NCBI GenBank assembly: GCA_046262015.1
Contig: JBHENN010000083.1
Location: 1 to 62,444 of the forward strand
Direction: 5' to 3'
Source: JBHENN01 sp046262015
GTDB lineage: Bacteria > Actinomycetota > CADDZG01 > WHSQ01
DNA: 62,444 bases
Below the pieces are notes generated by a model. The model saw only the letters and a list, made by a program, of their open reading frames with translations. It made no database searches and was not told where the DNA came from. The position numbers and the translations under genes were made by a program. Below, in pieces: positions 50,989 to 59,271 of this stretch. Position 1 is the first letter of the stretch, and every line of letters starts with the position of its first letter.

Positions 50989-52938
50989 ATGAGCGAGTTC
51001 GTCTGGGAGCCGACGCGCGCCGACGTCGAGAAGGCCAACGTTACGCGTTTCATGCGGGCTCACGGCATCGACGACTACTGGGACCTCGTGCGGCGCTCGC
51101 AAGAGGACGTCGAGTGGTTCTGGGACGCCGCCGTGAAGGACCTCGGCATCCTGTTCTACCGCCCCTATAGCAAGGTGCTGGACGCATCCAAGGGCCCCCA
51201 GTGGCCCCGCTGGTTCGTGGACGGGCGGATCAACCTCGTTCACAACTGCGTGGACCGCCATGCCTCGTCGGAGGAGGCCGGCGCGCCGGCGATCGTGTGG
51301 GAAGGCGAGGACGGTACGACCAGCACGCTGTCGTACGCGCGCCTGGCGGCCGAGGTGAACAAGGTCGCCAACGGGTTGCGGGAGATGGGGGTGGCCCAGG
51401 GTGACCGAGTCGCGGTGTACATGCCGATGATCCCGGAAGCGGTCATCGCCGCCTACGGGTGCGCCAAGATCGGCGCGATCTACATGCCGATCTTCTCCGG
51501 GTTCGGCGCGCCGGCGGTGGCGGCGCGGCTCAACGACGCCGCCGCCAAGGTGCTGATCACTGCCGAAGGGTTCTCCCGGCGGGGGACGTGGGTCGCGATG
51601 AAACCGGTGGCCGACGAGGCGGTGGCCGGCGCGCCGTCGGTCGAGCGGGTCGTGGTCTGCGCGCGTCCGGCCCCGGGCGCCGATCCGTCGGCGACTCCGG
51701 TGGGCCCGCGCGACATCTCCTGGGGAAGCGCATTCGGCGGCCAGAGCCCCACCTACGTGACCGAGCAGCTCGATCCTGAGACCCCTTTCATGATCGCCTA
51801 CACCTCGGGCACGACCGGGAAGCCGAAGGGCGCGGTGCACGTGCACGGCGGTTTCCTCGTCAAGGTCGCGGCCGAAGCGGCGTACCAGACCGATGTCACG
51901 GCCGCGGACGTCCTCTACTGGGTCACCGACATGGGCTGGATCATGGGGCCGTGGGAGATGGTCGGCGCACACGCGTCGGGCGCGGCGGTGCTGATGTACG
52001 AGGGCGCGCCGAACCATCCCGGTCCCGGGCGGGTATGGGAGATGTGCAGCCGACACGGCGTAACGATCCTGGGCGTGTCGCCGACGCTGGTGCGTGCGCT
52101 GATGGCCGCCGGCGACGAGCACGTGGCGGCGCACGACCTCTCGAAGCTGCGCATCTTGGGCTCGACCGGCGAGCCGTGGAACCCCGATCCCTATCGGTGG
52201 CTGGCCCAGACCGTCGGAGGTGGACGCTGTCCCATCATCAACATCTCCGGAGGCACCGAGATCGGTGCGTGCTTCCTCGGCCAGGCTCCGGTGATCCCGA
52301 CGAAGTCGTGCTCGCTCGGCGCGCCGTCGCTCGGCATGGCGATAGACGTCTACGGCCACGACCGCAAGCCGGTCAGGGGTGAGGTCGGCGAGCTCGTCTG
52401 CACCAAGCCGTGGCCCGCGCAGACGCGCGGCTTCTGGGGCAGCCGCCGGCGGTACCTCGACACCTACTGGGCGCGCTGGAGGGACGTGTGGGTGCACGGC
52501 GACTGGGCCTCGATCGACGAGGACGGCTACTGGTTCCTGCACGGGCGGTCGGACGACACGCTCAACATCGCGGGCAAGCGCATCGGTCCGGCCGAGTTCG
52601 AGTCCGCCGCGGTCGAGCACCCCGCGGTTGTCGAGTGCGCCGCGATCGGCGTCCCCCACGAGGTCAAGGGCGAGACCGTGTGGTGCTTCTGCATCCTGAG
52701 GCCTGCGGTGAGCGGGACCGACGACCTCGAGCGCGAGATCAAGGACGCGATCGCCTGTCAGCTCGGCAAGGCCTTCACGCCCGCGCGGATCCTGTTCGTG
52801 TCCGAGCTTCCCAAGACACGCTCGGCGAAGATCGTGCGGCGCGCGATCCGCGCCAAGGTGCTGGGAGAGGATCCCGGCGACCTCTCGTCGCTCGAGAACC
52901 CGCGCGCCTTGGAGGAGATCCAGACATCGCCGGTATGA
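50989..52938 (+). CDS. AMP-binding acyl-CoA/acetyl-CoA synthetase-like enzyme
   Basis: 649 residues from ATG 50989. The N-terminal part resembles acetyl-CoA synthetase (INLVHNCVDRHASSEEAGAP). The AMP-binding P-loop is MIAYTSGTTGKPKGAVHVHG; YWVTDMGWIMGPWEMVGAHA, ISGGTEIGACFLG and VHGDWASIDEDGYWFLHGRS follow. The C-terminal domain has SDDTLNIAGKRIGPAEFESA and KTRSAKIVRRAIR with the catalytic Lys. It activates a carboxylic acid by adenylation and transfers it to CoA; acetate or a short-chain acid is likely. Its stop overlaps the MSMEG_4193-type phosphatase gene by 4 bp. Confidence 0.92.
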   Translation: MSEFVWEPTRADVEKANVTRFMRAHGIDDYWDLVRRSQEDVEWFWDAAVKDLGILFYRPYSKVLDASKGPQWPRWFVDGRINLVHNCVDRHASSEEAGAPAIVWEGEDGTTSTLSYARLAAEVNKVANGLREMGVAQGDRVAVYMPMIPEAVIAAYGCAKIGAIYMPIFSGFGAPAVAARLNDAAAKVLITAEGFSRRGTWVAMKPVADEAVAGAPSVERVVVCARPAPGADPSATPVGPRDISWGSAFGGQSPTYVTEQLDPETPFMIAYTSGTTGKPKGAVHVHGGFLVKVAAEAAYQTDVTAADVLYWVTDMGWIMGPWEMVGAHASGAAVLMYEGAPNHPGPGRVWEMCSRHGVTILGVSPTLVRALMAAGDEHVAAHDLSKLRILGSTGEPWNPDPYRWLAQTVGGGRCPIINISGGTEIGACFLGQAPVIPTKSCSLGAPSLGMAIDVYGHDRKPVRGEVGELVCTKPWPAQTRGFWGSRRRYLDTYWARWRDVWVHGDWASIDEDGYWFLHGRSDDTLNIAGKRIGPAEFESAAVEHPAVVECAAIGVPHEVKGETVWCFCILRPAVSGTDDLEREIKDAIACQLGKAFTPARILFVSELPKTRSAKIVRRAIRAKVLGEDPGDLSSLENPRALEEIQTSPV

Positions 52939-53543
52939 CGACCTTCCTCTTCGTGAGGCACGCGGTGACGTCGCACACCGGAGCGAGGCTGTCCGGCTGG
53001 ATGCCCGGTATCCACCTGAGCGAGCGCGGGAGGGCGCAGGCCGAGGCGGTGGCCGAGACGCTGGCAGAGGCGCCGATCGCGGCGGTCTACTCGAGCCCGA
53101 TCGACCGCACCATGGAGACCGCCCGGGCGATCGCTCGCCACCACGGCGTCAAGGTCGTGCGCAGCGAGGCCCTGGGCGAGGTCCGCTACGGCACCTGGAC
53201 CGACCGGTCGCTCAAGTCACTCGCACGCACCAAGCTGTGGGGAACGGTGCAGCGCTTCCCTTCGGCGGCGCGTTTCCCGGGCGGCGAGACGCTCGCCGAG
53301 GTGCAAGCCCGCGCGATCGCGGAGGTGCAAAGACTGCGGGCTGTCCACCCGAAGGGGACGCTGTGCTGCGTCTCCCACGCGGACGTGATCAAGCTGATCG
53401 CGGCCCACTACCTCGGCGTGCACATCGACCTGTTCCAGAGGATCGTCGTCTCGCCGGCATCCCTCACCGCGATCGCTATCGGGGACCTCGGTCCCGCCGT
53501 GCTGGCGGTTAACGCCTCCGACCTCCGGCATCTGAAAGGCTAG
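52935..53543 (+). CDS. Histidine phosphatase (MSMEG_4193-type phosphoglycerate mutase family)
   Basis: 202 residues from ATG 52935. The phosphoenzyme motif is FLFVRHAVTSHTGARLSGWM (RHA), with a second histidine in CVSHADVIKLIAAHYLG and a Glu in SEALGEVRYG. The family is the putative phosphomutase next to the DUF3090 and SCO1664 genes in actinobacteria (a group linked with mycothiol genes). It overlaps the acyl-CoA synthetase by 4 bp and is followed 5 bases later by DUF3090. It should be cytosolic. Confidence 0.9.
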   Translation: MTTFLFVRHAVTSHTGARLSGWMPGIHLSERGRAQAEAVAETLAEAPIAAVYSSPIDRTMETARAIARHHGVKVVRSEALGEVRYGTWTDRSLKSLARTKLWGTVQRFPSAARFPGGETLAEVQARAIAEVQRLRAVHPKGTLCCVSHADVIKLIAAHYLGVHIDLFQRIVVSPASLTAIAIGDLGPAVLAVNASDLRHLKG

Positions 53544-53548
53544 GGCGC

Positions 53549-54064
53549 GTGGACATGACCCCGGAGGTATTCACCGCGGACTATGTCGGCCGGCCCGGCC
53601 AGCGTGCGTTCTACCTCCAGGCGCGCACGGCCGATGCCGCCTCGAGCTACCTGCTCGAGAAGGACCAGGTCGTCGTCCTTGCGGACAAGCTCCGCGAGCT
53701 GTTGCTCATGATCGACCGTGAGGACACGGTGATCAACGCCGAGCCGGCACGGGACCCGGCGCTCGCCCTGTCCGAGCCCGTAGAGCCCGAGTGGCGCGTG
53801 GGGACGATCGGGCTGACTTACGACGAGGACGACGACCGGGTCGTGATCTTCATGAAACCTGCCGGGCCCGAGGAGGAGACCCCCGACGAGATCGTGAGCT
53901 TCGACACGCGCCTGATGCTGCGGCGCGACCAGGTGCGGGCCTTCGTGCTCCATGCGGTCGCGGTCGCGGCGGAGGGACGGCCGCTGTGCCAGCTCTGCGG
54001 GCTGCCCATGGACCCCGACGGACACAACTGCCCCGCCTCCAACGGTCACCGGCCGACGGGGTGA
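53549..54064 (+). CDS. DUF3090 family protein
   Basis: 171 residues from GTG 53549. The first residues (MDMTPEVFTADYVGRPGQRA) and FYLQARTADAASSYLLEKDQ match DUF3090. The C-terminal CQLCGLPMDPDGHNCPASNG has three Cys and His in a zinc-ribbon-like pattern. The function is unknown. In most actinobacteria it is part of a cluster with the MSMEG_4193-type phosphatase, a SCO1664-type kinase and mshC. Its stop overlaps the next reading frame's GTG (54061) by 4 bp. Confidence 0.92.
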   Translation: MDMTPEVFTADYVGRPGQRAFYLQARTADAASSYLLEKDQVVVLADKLRELLLMIDREDTVINAEPARDPALALSEPVEPEWRVGTIGLTYDEDDDRVVIFMKPAGPEEETPDEIVSFDTRLMLRRDQVRAFVLHAVAVAAEGRPLCQLCGLPMDPDGHNCPASNGHRPTG

Positions 54065-54786
54065 GCGCCGGCGCGACGGTAGCCGAGTCCCTCGAGGCCC
54101 TGGGTTCCGGCGACGTCGAGGTGCTGGGGCTCATCCCGTACTCGTCCAACTACACATTCCTGGCAAGGGTCCGTCACGACGACGAGTCCCTCGCGGTGTA
54201 GAAGCCGATCCGCGGCGAGCGTCCTCTGTGGGACTTCCCGGTGGGGACGCTGGCGGCGCGCGAGGTCGCCGCGTTCCGGCTCAGCCAGGAGTCGGGGTGG
54301 GACCTCGTCCCCCCCACGGTCCTCAGGCAGGATGCGCCTCTAGGCCCGGGGTCGCTGCAGCGCTTCGTCGAGCACGACCCGGAGCGCCACTACTTCGTGC
54401 TCATGGAAGAGCGGTTGGAGGAGTTCGAGGCGTTCGCCGCGCTCGACGTCGTCATCAACAACGCCGACCGCAAGGCCGGGCACGTCCTCGAGGACCCCGA
54501 CCGCCGTCTATGGGCCGTGGACCACGGCGTCACCTTCCACGTCGAGCCCAAGCTCCACACGGTCATCTGGGCGTTCGCCGAAGAGCCGCTGGGCGCCGAC
54601 GTCCGGGCGCGTCTGGGGTCTCTCGGCGAGGCGCTTGCCGATCCCGAGGGGCTCGGCGGCGAGCTCGCGCGCTTGTTGTCGCCGGCCGAAGCCGCGGCGA
54701 CCCTCGACCGGCTCGAGGCACTGTTGGTGGAGGGCCGCTTCCCCGCCCCCGGCGTCGACCGCCCGCTGCCGTGGCCTTTGATCTAG
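54061..54786 (+). pseudogene. SCO1664-family kinase-like protein interrupted by an in-frame TAG
   Basis: The frame opens at GTG 54061 (4-bp overlap with DUF3090), reads LIPYSSNYTFLARVRHDDES and then hits TAG at 54199-54201. Immediately after it, in the same frame, come KPIRGERPLWDFPVGTLAAR, VAAFRLSQESGWDLVPPTVL, EAFAALDVVINNADRKAGHV and DRRLWAVDHGVTFHVEPKLH, the continuous SCO1664-type sequence up to TAG 54784-54786. Everything else is intact, about 240 residues. The family expects V-Y-K-P at this place, so one base (TAC or TAT to TAG) separates it from an intact gene. SCO1664 proteins are atypical kinase-like proteins linked with mycothiol genes. The stop could be a real mutation, a suppressed amber codon or a sequence error. 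Confidence 0.85.
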
Positions 54787-54832
54787 CCGCGGCCCGCCGG
54801 CCGGCCGGGATGTTTCACTAGGATCGAGCTAC

Positions 54833-54915
54833 GCCCGGGTGCTGGAACCGGTCTACAGAAGCCTCTTAAACAGGCTGCTCTTCGGAGCGTGTGGGTTCGA
54901 ATCCCACCCCGGGCA
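54833..54915 (+). tRNA. tRNA-Leu (TAA anticodon)
   Basis: A class II tRNA with a long variable arm. The acceptor GCCCGGG (54833-54839) pairs with CCCGGGC (54908-54914); 54915 is the discriminator A. The anticodon stem AGCCT/AGGCT surrounds the loop CTTAAAC, with anticodon TAA at 54867-54869. The variable arm GCTCTTCGGAGC forms a hairpin, and GTGGG TTCGAAT CCCAC is the T-arm. CCA is not encoded. It lies 46 bases after the SCO1664-type frame. Confidence 0.92.
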
Positions 54916-55137
54916 CAGTGTGATGTCGCGGGCCATCGTGGACGGGTGTCGCTAGCCGGGCGGCACGACCTCCAGGGACCTGCCGGTCAGGATAGCCAGG
55001 AGCACGTGGTTGCCGACGGCAGCGGATAGCGAGGCTGAGGGCAACAAGGACCTTCCCCCAGCCCGGCCGGCTTGAACCGGAGTCGTCAGCGGCTGAAGCG
55101 AAGGATCTCGAGCCCTCGGCGGTAGTCGTGGACGTAG

Positions 55138-55179
55138 GCTGCGGGTTCCGTGGCCCACGGTGTAGATCGGGCCCATCAT
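55138..55179 (-). pseudogene. Remnant of a DUF488-type protein (start only)
   Basis: The interval 54916-55226 has no intact gene. On the minus strand, ATG ATG at 55174-55179 opens MMGPIYTVGHGTRS, which matches the usual N-terminus of DUF488 proteins (I-Y-T-V-G-H-G-T-R/N-S). The rest of the family sequence is absent: the frame runs on as Pro/Arg-rich sequence to a stop at 54952. A different frame reads AYVHDYRRGLEILRFSR up to a TGA at 55086, possibly another scrap. It looks like a gene lost by a deletion; the match is short. Confidence 0.4.
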
Positions 55180-55226
55180 CGTCGTGCGATCGACCTCCTC
55201 GCGCGCCACCCGACTAACCTAATGCG

Positions 55227-56030
55227 GTGCCCGAGCTCCCCGAGGTGGAATCGGTTCGCCGTCAGCTCGATCCGCGCCTGACCGGCAGGACCGTGGCCCG
55301 CGTTCGGGTAGATCCGATCCCGACCGTGCCTCGTCAGTTCCTCGCGACGGACCTGCTCGAAGGTCGCACGATCGCGCACGTCGGCCGGCGCGGGAAGTTC
55401 CTCATCGCGCCCCTGGATCGGGGCCTCGAGCTCGTCATGCACCTCGGCATGACGGGCTCGTTCTCCTTCGAGACCCCCGATGCCTACGCTCGCGCCGAGC
55501 TCGAGCTCGACGATGGGCAGCATCTCGCGTTCAGGGATCCGCGCCGCTTCGGACGTCTCGCGGTGGTCGAGAGCGGGCGCTACGAAGCCATCCCGACGCT
55601 GGCGAACATGGGGCCGGAACCGCTGTCGGACGAGTTCGACCCGGAGCGCTTCGGGTACGTGCTCGCCCGTACCACCGCTCCGGTGAAGCCGTTCCTCCTG
55701 TCCCAGAGACCGGTCGCCGGCGTCGGCAACATCTACGCCGACGAAGCCCTGTGGGCGGCGCGGATCCATCCGCGGTCCCGGCGGATCGGACCCGCCCGGG
55801 CCCGCGCGTTGCACGGCGCGATACGAACCGTGCTCGCCGACGCGGTCGAGCGGGAGGGAACGACGTTCCGGGACTTCCGCATGGTGAACGGCGAGAGCGG
55901 ACGTAACGCCGCCCACCTGATCGCCTACGGCCGGTCGGGGCAGCCGTGCCCCCGGTGCGGGGCGCCCCTGCGCAAGGTCGTGCTGGCCGGGAGGGGGACG
56001 ACCTACTGCCCCGGCTGCCAGCGGGCCTGA
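55227..56030 (+). CDS. mutM: Formamidopyrimidine-DNA glycosylase (Fpg/MutM family)
   Basis: 267 residues from GTG 55227. After the initiator comes PELPEVESVRRQLDPRLTGR, where Pro2 and Glu3 are the catalytic residues. RRGKFLIAPLDRGLELVMHL contains the conserved Lys, PVAGVGNIYADEALWAARIH is the helix-two-turn-helix, and CPRCGAPLRKVVLAGRGTTY plus CPGC forms the zinc finger. The enzyme removes oxidised purines such as 8-oxoG from DNA. It lies alone, followed about 130 bases later by the third subtilase gene. This may not be the organism's only Fpg/Nei-type enzyme. Confidence 0.93.
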   Translation: MPELPEVESVRRQLDPRLTGRTVARVRVDPIPTVPRQFLATDLLEGRTIAHVGRRGKFLIAPLDRGLELVMHLGMTGSFSFETPDAYARAELELDDGQHLAFRDPRRFGRLAVVESGRYEAIPTLANMGPEPLSDEFDPERFGYVLARTTAPVKPFLLSQRPVAGVGNIYADEALWAARIHPRSRRIGPARARALHGAIRTVLADAVEREGTTFRDFRMVNGESGRNAAHLIAYGRSGQPCPRCGAPLRKVVLAGRGTTYCPGCQRA

Positions 56031-56161
56031 CACCCGAGCCACCGGCCGGCCGGGGGCGGGTCCTGATAGGGACGGCCTGCGGGCCCGAAAAGCGGCCTCG
56101 GAGGGCGAACCTTGCCCTCGTGGGGGTCGTTCTCATAGTGCACCCCGAACCAGGAGATCCC

Positions 56162-57238
56162 ATGAAGAGAGCGGTCCTCGCAGCAGCGGTCGTCGCCGTG
56201 GTCGCGGCTCCGCTCGCCGCGCCCGCCCGGGCGGCGGCCGAAGACCCTTACTCGAACCGCCAGTGGGGTCTCTCTCAGATCGGGGCACGCGACGCGTGGG
56301 GGGTCACCCGAGGAAGGGGCGCCGTGGTTGCGATCGTGGACACCGGGGTCGACCTCGGCCATCCTGACCTCGCCGCCAACGTTCTCAGCTATCCCGACGC
56401 CGACATGTTGGAAGGCGGCTGCCCCGAGAGCTCGCGGGCCAAGGGATGCGTCCGCGACGGCGCCCAGGATGAGGACGGCCACGGGACCTATGTCGCCGGG
56501 ATCGTTGCCGCGCAGAGCGGGAACGGCATCGGGATCGAAGGAACCGCGCCACAGGCGACGGTGCTGCCGGTACGGGTCACCGATCCCGCCACCGGCTCCG
56601 GTAGCGCCGAGCAGGTCGCCCGCGGCATCAGATACGCAGCCGACAAAGGCGCCGACGTGATCAATCTCTCGCTCAGCTATGACCCGCAGGGTCATCTCCG
56701 CGCCCGTCAGGGTCAGCTCGCCGTGCTGCACACGGCGCTGGAGCACGCGTGGCAGAAGGGCGCGGTCGTCGTGGTCGCCGCAGGCAATGACTCGTTCCCG
56801 CTGTGTGCCGAGCCCACCACCGCTCACGCCCTCTGCGTCGGGGCGACGGATCGCAACGGTCAGCGGAGCTGGTACTCGAACTCGGACACGCGCGCAACCA
56901 AGACCTTCGTGGTCGCCCCGGGGGGAGACTCGTTCGGAGGCCTCGCAGGCATCACCTCGGCGGCGTCGGCGTTGTGCGCCGGGGACGTCTTCTCGACCTA
57001 TCTGAGAAGCGCCGAGACGGACTGCTCGCCCGAGCAGGGCTACGAGGCGTTGGGCGGGACCTCGATGGCCACGCCGTTCGTCTCGGGCGTCGCCGCCTTG
57101 CTGTCGGCCCAAGGGCTGTCGAACGCAGAGATCGTGGCTTGCATCGCGTCCACGTCCGACGACCTTGGCGCGCCGGGCCGCGACCCGATCTTCGGGTGGG
57201 GCCGGGTCGACGCCGCGCGAGCCGTAACCAGCTGCTGA
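56162..57238 (+). CDS. Secreted subtilisin-like serine protease (S8)
   Basis: 358 residues from ATG 56162. The signal peptide is LAAAVVAVVAAPLAAPARA, and the mature enzyme starts directly at DPYSNRQWGLSQIGARDAWG without a propeptide, the thermitase-type beginning. The triad is Asp60 (AIVDTGVDLGHPDL), His107 (DGHGTYVAGI) and Ser301 (LGGTSMATPFVSG); the oxyanion Asn is in VVAAGNDSF. Several extra Cys residues suggest disulfides. This compact form has no C-terminal extra domain. The gene is isolated, with RtcB convergent downstream. It is the third subtilase in 51 kb. Confidence 0.93.
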   Translation: MKRAVLAAAVVAVVAAPLAAPARAAAEDPYSNRQWGLSQIGARDAWGVTRGRGAVVAIVDTGVDLGHPDLAANVLSYPDADMLEGGCPESSRAKGCVRDGAQDEDGHGTYVAGIVAAQSGNGIGIEGTAPQATVLPVRVTDPATGSGSAEQVARGIRYAADKGADVINLSLSYDPQGHLRARQGQLAVLHTALEHAWQKGAVVVVAAGNDSFPLCAEPTTAHALCVGATDRNGQRSWYSNSDTRATKTFVVAPGGDSFGGLAGITSAASALCAGDVFSTYLRSAETDCSPEQGYEALGGTSMATPFVSGVAALLSAQGLSNAEIVACIASTSDDLGAPGRDPIFGWGRVDAARAVTSC

Positions 57239-57383
57239 TCGCGGTCGTTTAGATATATAGGCGAAGGGGGCGTGGGTCCCACGGGGTCTGCGCCCTCGGC
57301 GCCTCCGTTGCCCCTCGCTCGTTCCGCCCCCGTACGGGCCACCACGGACCGCGGCATCGGGAACGGCTCGGCCCTTGAACGAC

Positions 57384-58826
57384 TCAGCCCTTGACCACTC
57401 CGACCGGACGGAGACGCGCGACCACCCGCGACAGGCGGGATCCCTCGCACGTCTCGACCACCTCCGCAGAGTCCTTGTACGCGTACGGCGCCTCTTCGGA
57501 CAGCAGCTTGTGCTGCGACGCCGCGAGCGTGATCCCGCGGCTCTCGAGGTCCCGCTTGAGGTCCGCGCCCGACATCACCTTCTTGGCGGCGGTGCGGCTC
57601 ATCGCCCGCCCGGCTCCGTGGCACGTCGATCCGAACGACCTCTCCTTCGACTCCGCGTGCCCGACCAGCACGAACGACGAGGTCCCCATGCTGCCGGGGA
57701 TGATCACCGGCTGCCCGAAGCGCCCGTAGCGCGCGGGGATGTCCGGATGGCCCGGTCCGAACGCCCGCGTCGCCCCCTTCCGGTGGACGCACAACGTGCG
57801 CGTCCGCCCGTCGACCTCGTGCTCTTCGATCTTGGCGAGGTTGTGCGACACGTCGTACACCAGCGACATGCCGAGGTCGCGTGCGCTCCTCCCGAAGACC
57901 TGCTCGAACGATGCGCGCGTCGCGTCCGTCAGCAGGTGCCGGTTCGCCTTGGCGTAGTTGCCGCATGCCTCCATCGCCCCGAGGTAGGCCTCGGCGGCGG
58001 GATGGTCCAGCGGCGCGCACGCGAGCTGGCGGTCGGGTACCTCGATGCCGAGCTGCGGCATGAGCTTGTCTATGCCGCGCACGTGATCCGTGCACGTCTG
58101 ATGTCCGAGGCCGCGCGACCCGGAGTGGATCATCACGCATACGCCACCGACGAACAGACCCATCGCGTCGGCCGCGGCTGCATCCCGGATCTCGTCGACC
58201 ACCTGGACCTCGCAGAAGTGGTTCCCTGCCCCGAGGCTGCCGAGCTGGTTGGCTCCGCGTTCTTTCGCGCGTTCGGAGACCTTCTCCGGCACGGCATCGG
58301 GCAGGACACCGGAGTCCTCCGCGAGCTCTTCGTCCTCTTCCCAGCCGATGCCCTTCGAGAGCGGGAACTTCACGCCCTCGCGTAGGACGCGCTCGAGCTC
58401 GGAGCCCGACAGCGACATCCGGCCCTTCCCGCCGACCCCGCGGGGCACACTTCGGCCCATCGTCGAGACGAGGTCGCGGATGCGCGGACGGACCTCATCC
58501 CACGCGAGCTCGCTGCGAAGCAACCTCACCCCGCAACCGATGTCGAAGCCCACGCCACCGGGAGAGATCGCACCCGTGTCTGCGTCGGTTGCGGCAACGC
58601 CTCCTATCGGGAAGCCGTAGCCCCAGTGGATGTCGGGCATCGCGAGAGCCGCGCCGACGATCCCGGGGAGGGTGGCGACATTGGCGATCTGCTCGACGGC
58701 CCGATCGGCGACGGCTTTCTCGAACAGTGCCCGCGACGCGAACACGCGCGCCGGCACCCGCATCCCGTCGACGTAGCCGACCGGCACTTCCCATAGGAAC
58801 GGCTCGATCTGCACGGGATCAAACAT
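57384..58826 (-). CDS. rtcB: RNA 3'-phosphate ligase RtcB
   Basis: 480 residues from ATG 58826. The Mn-binding and nucleotide sites are in GFDIGCGVRLLRSE, LGAGNHFCEVQVVDE, MIHSGSRGLGHQTC, VYDVSHNLAKIEEHEVDG and PGSMGTSSFVLVGHAES; the guanylylated His lies in STCHGAGRAMSR. It joins 2',3'-cyclic or 3'-phosphate RNA ends to 5'-OH ends with GTP, as in RNA repair or tRNA splicing. Archease, its activator, is directly upstream and overlaps by 8 bp. Full length, no anomaly. Confidence 0.97.
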   Translation of the reverse strand: MFDPVQIEPFLWEVPVGYVDGMRVPARVFASRALFEKAVADRAVEQIANVATLPGIVGAALAMPDIHWGYGFPIGGVAATDADTGAISPGGVGFDIGCGVRLLRSELAWDEVRPRIRDLVSTMGRSVPRGVGGKGRMSLSGSELERVLREGVKFPLSKGIGWEEDEELAEDSGVLPDAVPEKVSERAKERGANQLGSLGAGNHFCEVQVVDEIRDAAAADAMGLFVGGVCVMIHSGSRGLGHQTCTDHVRGIDKLMPQLGIEVPDRQLACAPLDHPAAEAYLGAMEACGNYAKANRHLLTDATRASFEQVFGRSARDLGMSLVYDVSHNLAKIEEHEVDGRTRTLCVHRKGATRAFGPGHPDIPARYGRFGQPVIIPGSMGTSSFVLVGHAESKERSFGSTCHGAGRAMSRTAAKKVMSGADLKRDLESRGITLAASQHKLLSEEAPYAYKDSAEVVETCEGSRLSRVVARLRPVGVVKG

Positions 58827-59232
58827 CGACGTACACCTGCGTCGTCCATCGCTCCCCGGAACGCTCGACCTTCACCTGGTGATAGGTGATCGCCTTCACC
58901 GCCGTCCCTTCCAGGATCACGTCGCCACGCGGCATGAGCGTCACGCTACCCGAGGCTCTCTTCGGCTCGACCCGGTCGACCCTCACATCTGCGATCACGG
59001 CGTCGCGCGCATCCTGGAGGTAGACGATCTCCCCGAGCCACTCGACGAGGAGGCCGGCGAGGTCTTGAGCCTCCACATCCAGTGGGACACGCTTGCCTTC
59101 CCCGCTCGTCCCGCGCGCCCCGGTGATCTCGATCAACCCAAGGGTTGTCTGCTCGAACGCCGCCTCGAGGGATGCGCCGTGGGCTCGTATCCCCACGTCG
59201 GCGGTGTGCTCGACGACCTCGAACCCTCCCAT
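58819..59232 (-). CDS. Archease (RtcB activator)
   Basis: 137 residues from ATG 59232. FEVVEHTADVGIRAHGASLE is the family signature with the metal-binding Asp, followed by VPLDVEAQDLAGLLVEWLGE, IVYLQDARDAVIAD and EGTAVKAITYHQVKVER. Archease enhances RtcB guanylylation. It overlaps rtcB by 8 bp and lies upstream of it, so the two should be made together. The start has no strong Shine-Dalgarno sequence but is the only suitable Met. Divergent from the MoxR gene by 39 bases. Confidence 0.95.
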   Translation of the reverse strand: MGGFEVVEHTADVGIRAHGASLEAAFEQTTLGLIEITGARGTSGEGKRVPLDVEAQDLAGLLVEWLGEIVYLQDARDAVIADVRVDRVEPKRASGSVTLMPRGDVILEGTAVKAITYHQVKVERSGERWTTQVYVDV

Positions 59233-59271
59233 CGCGCCAATCTAGACGTGACGGGGTGCCACACTTGGCGG

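Noticed and set aside
50818..52659. A 613-codon frame antisense to the acyl-CoA synthetase
   Set aside because: Arg/His/Asp-rich shadow of a well-supported gene; no motifs.
22004..57170. Many GGCGCGCC palindromes across the GC-rich part
   Set aside because: The number noticed is close to what base composition alone predicts for an 8-mer in 62 kb at this GC content; no regular spacing or strand pattern was seen.
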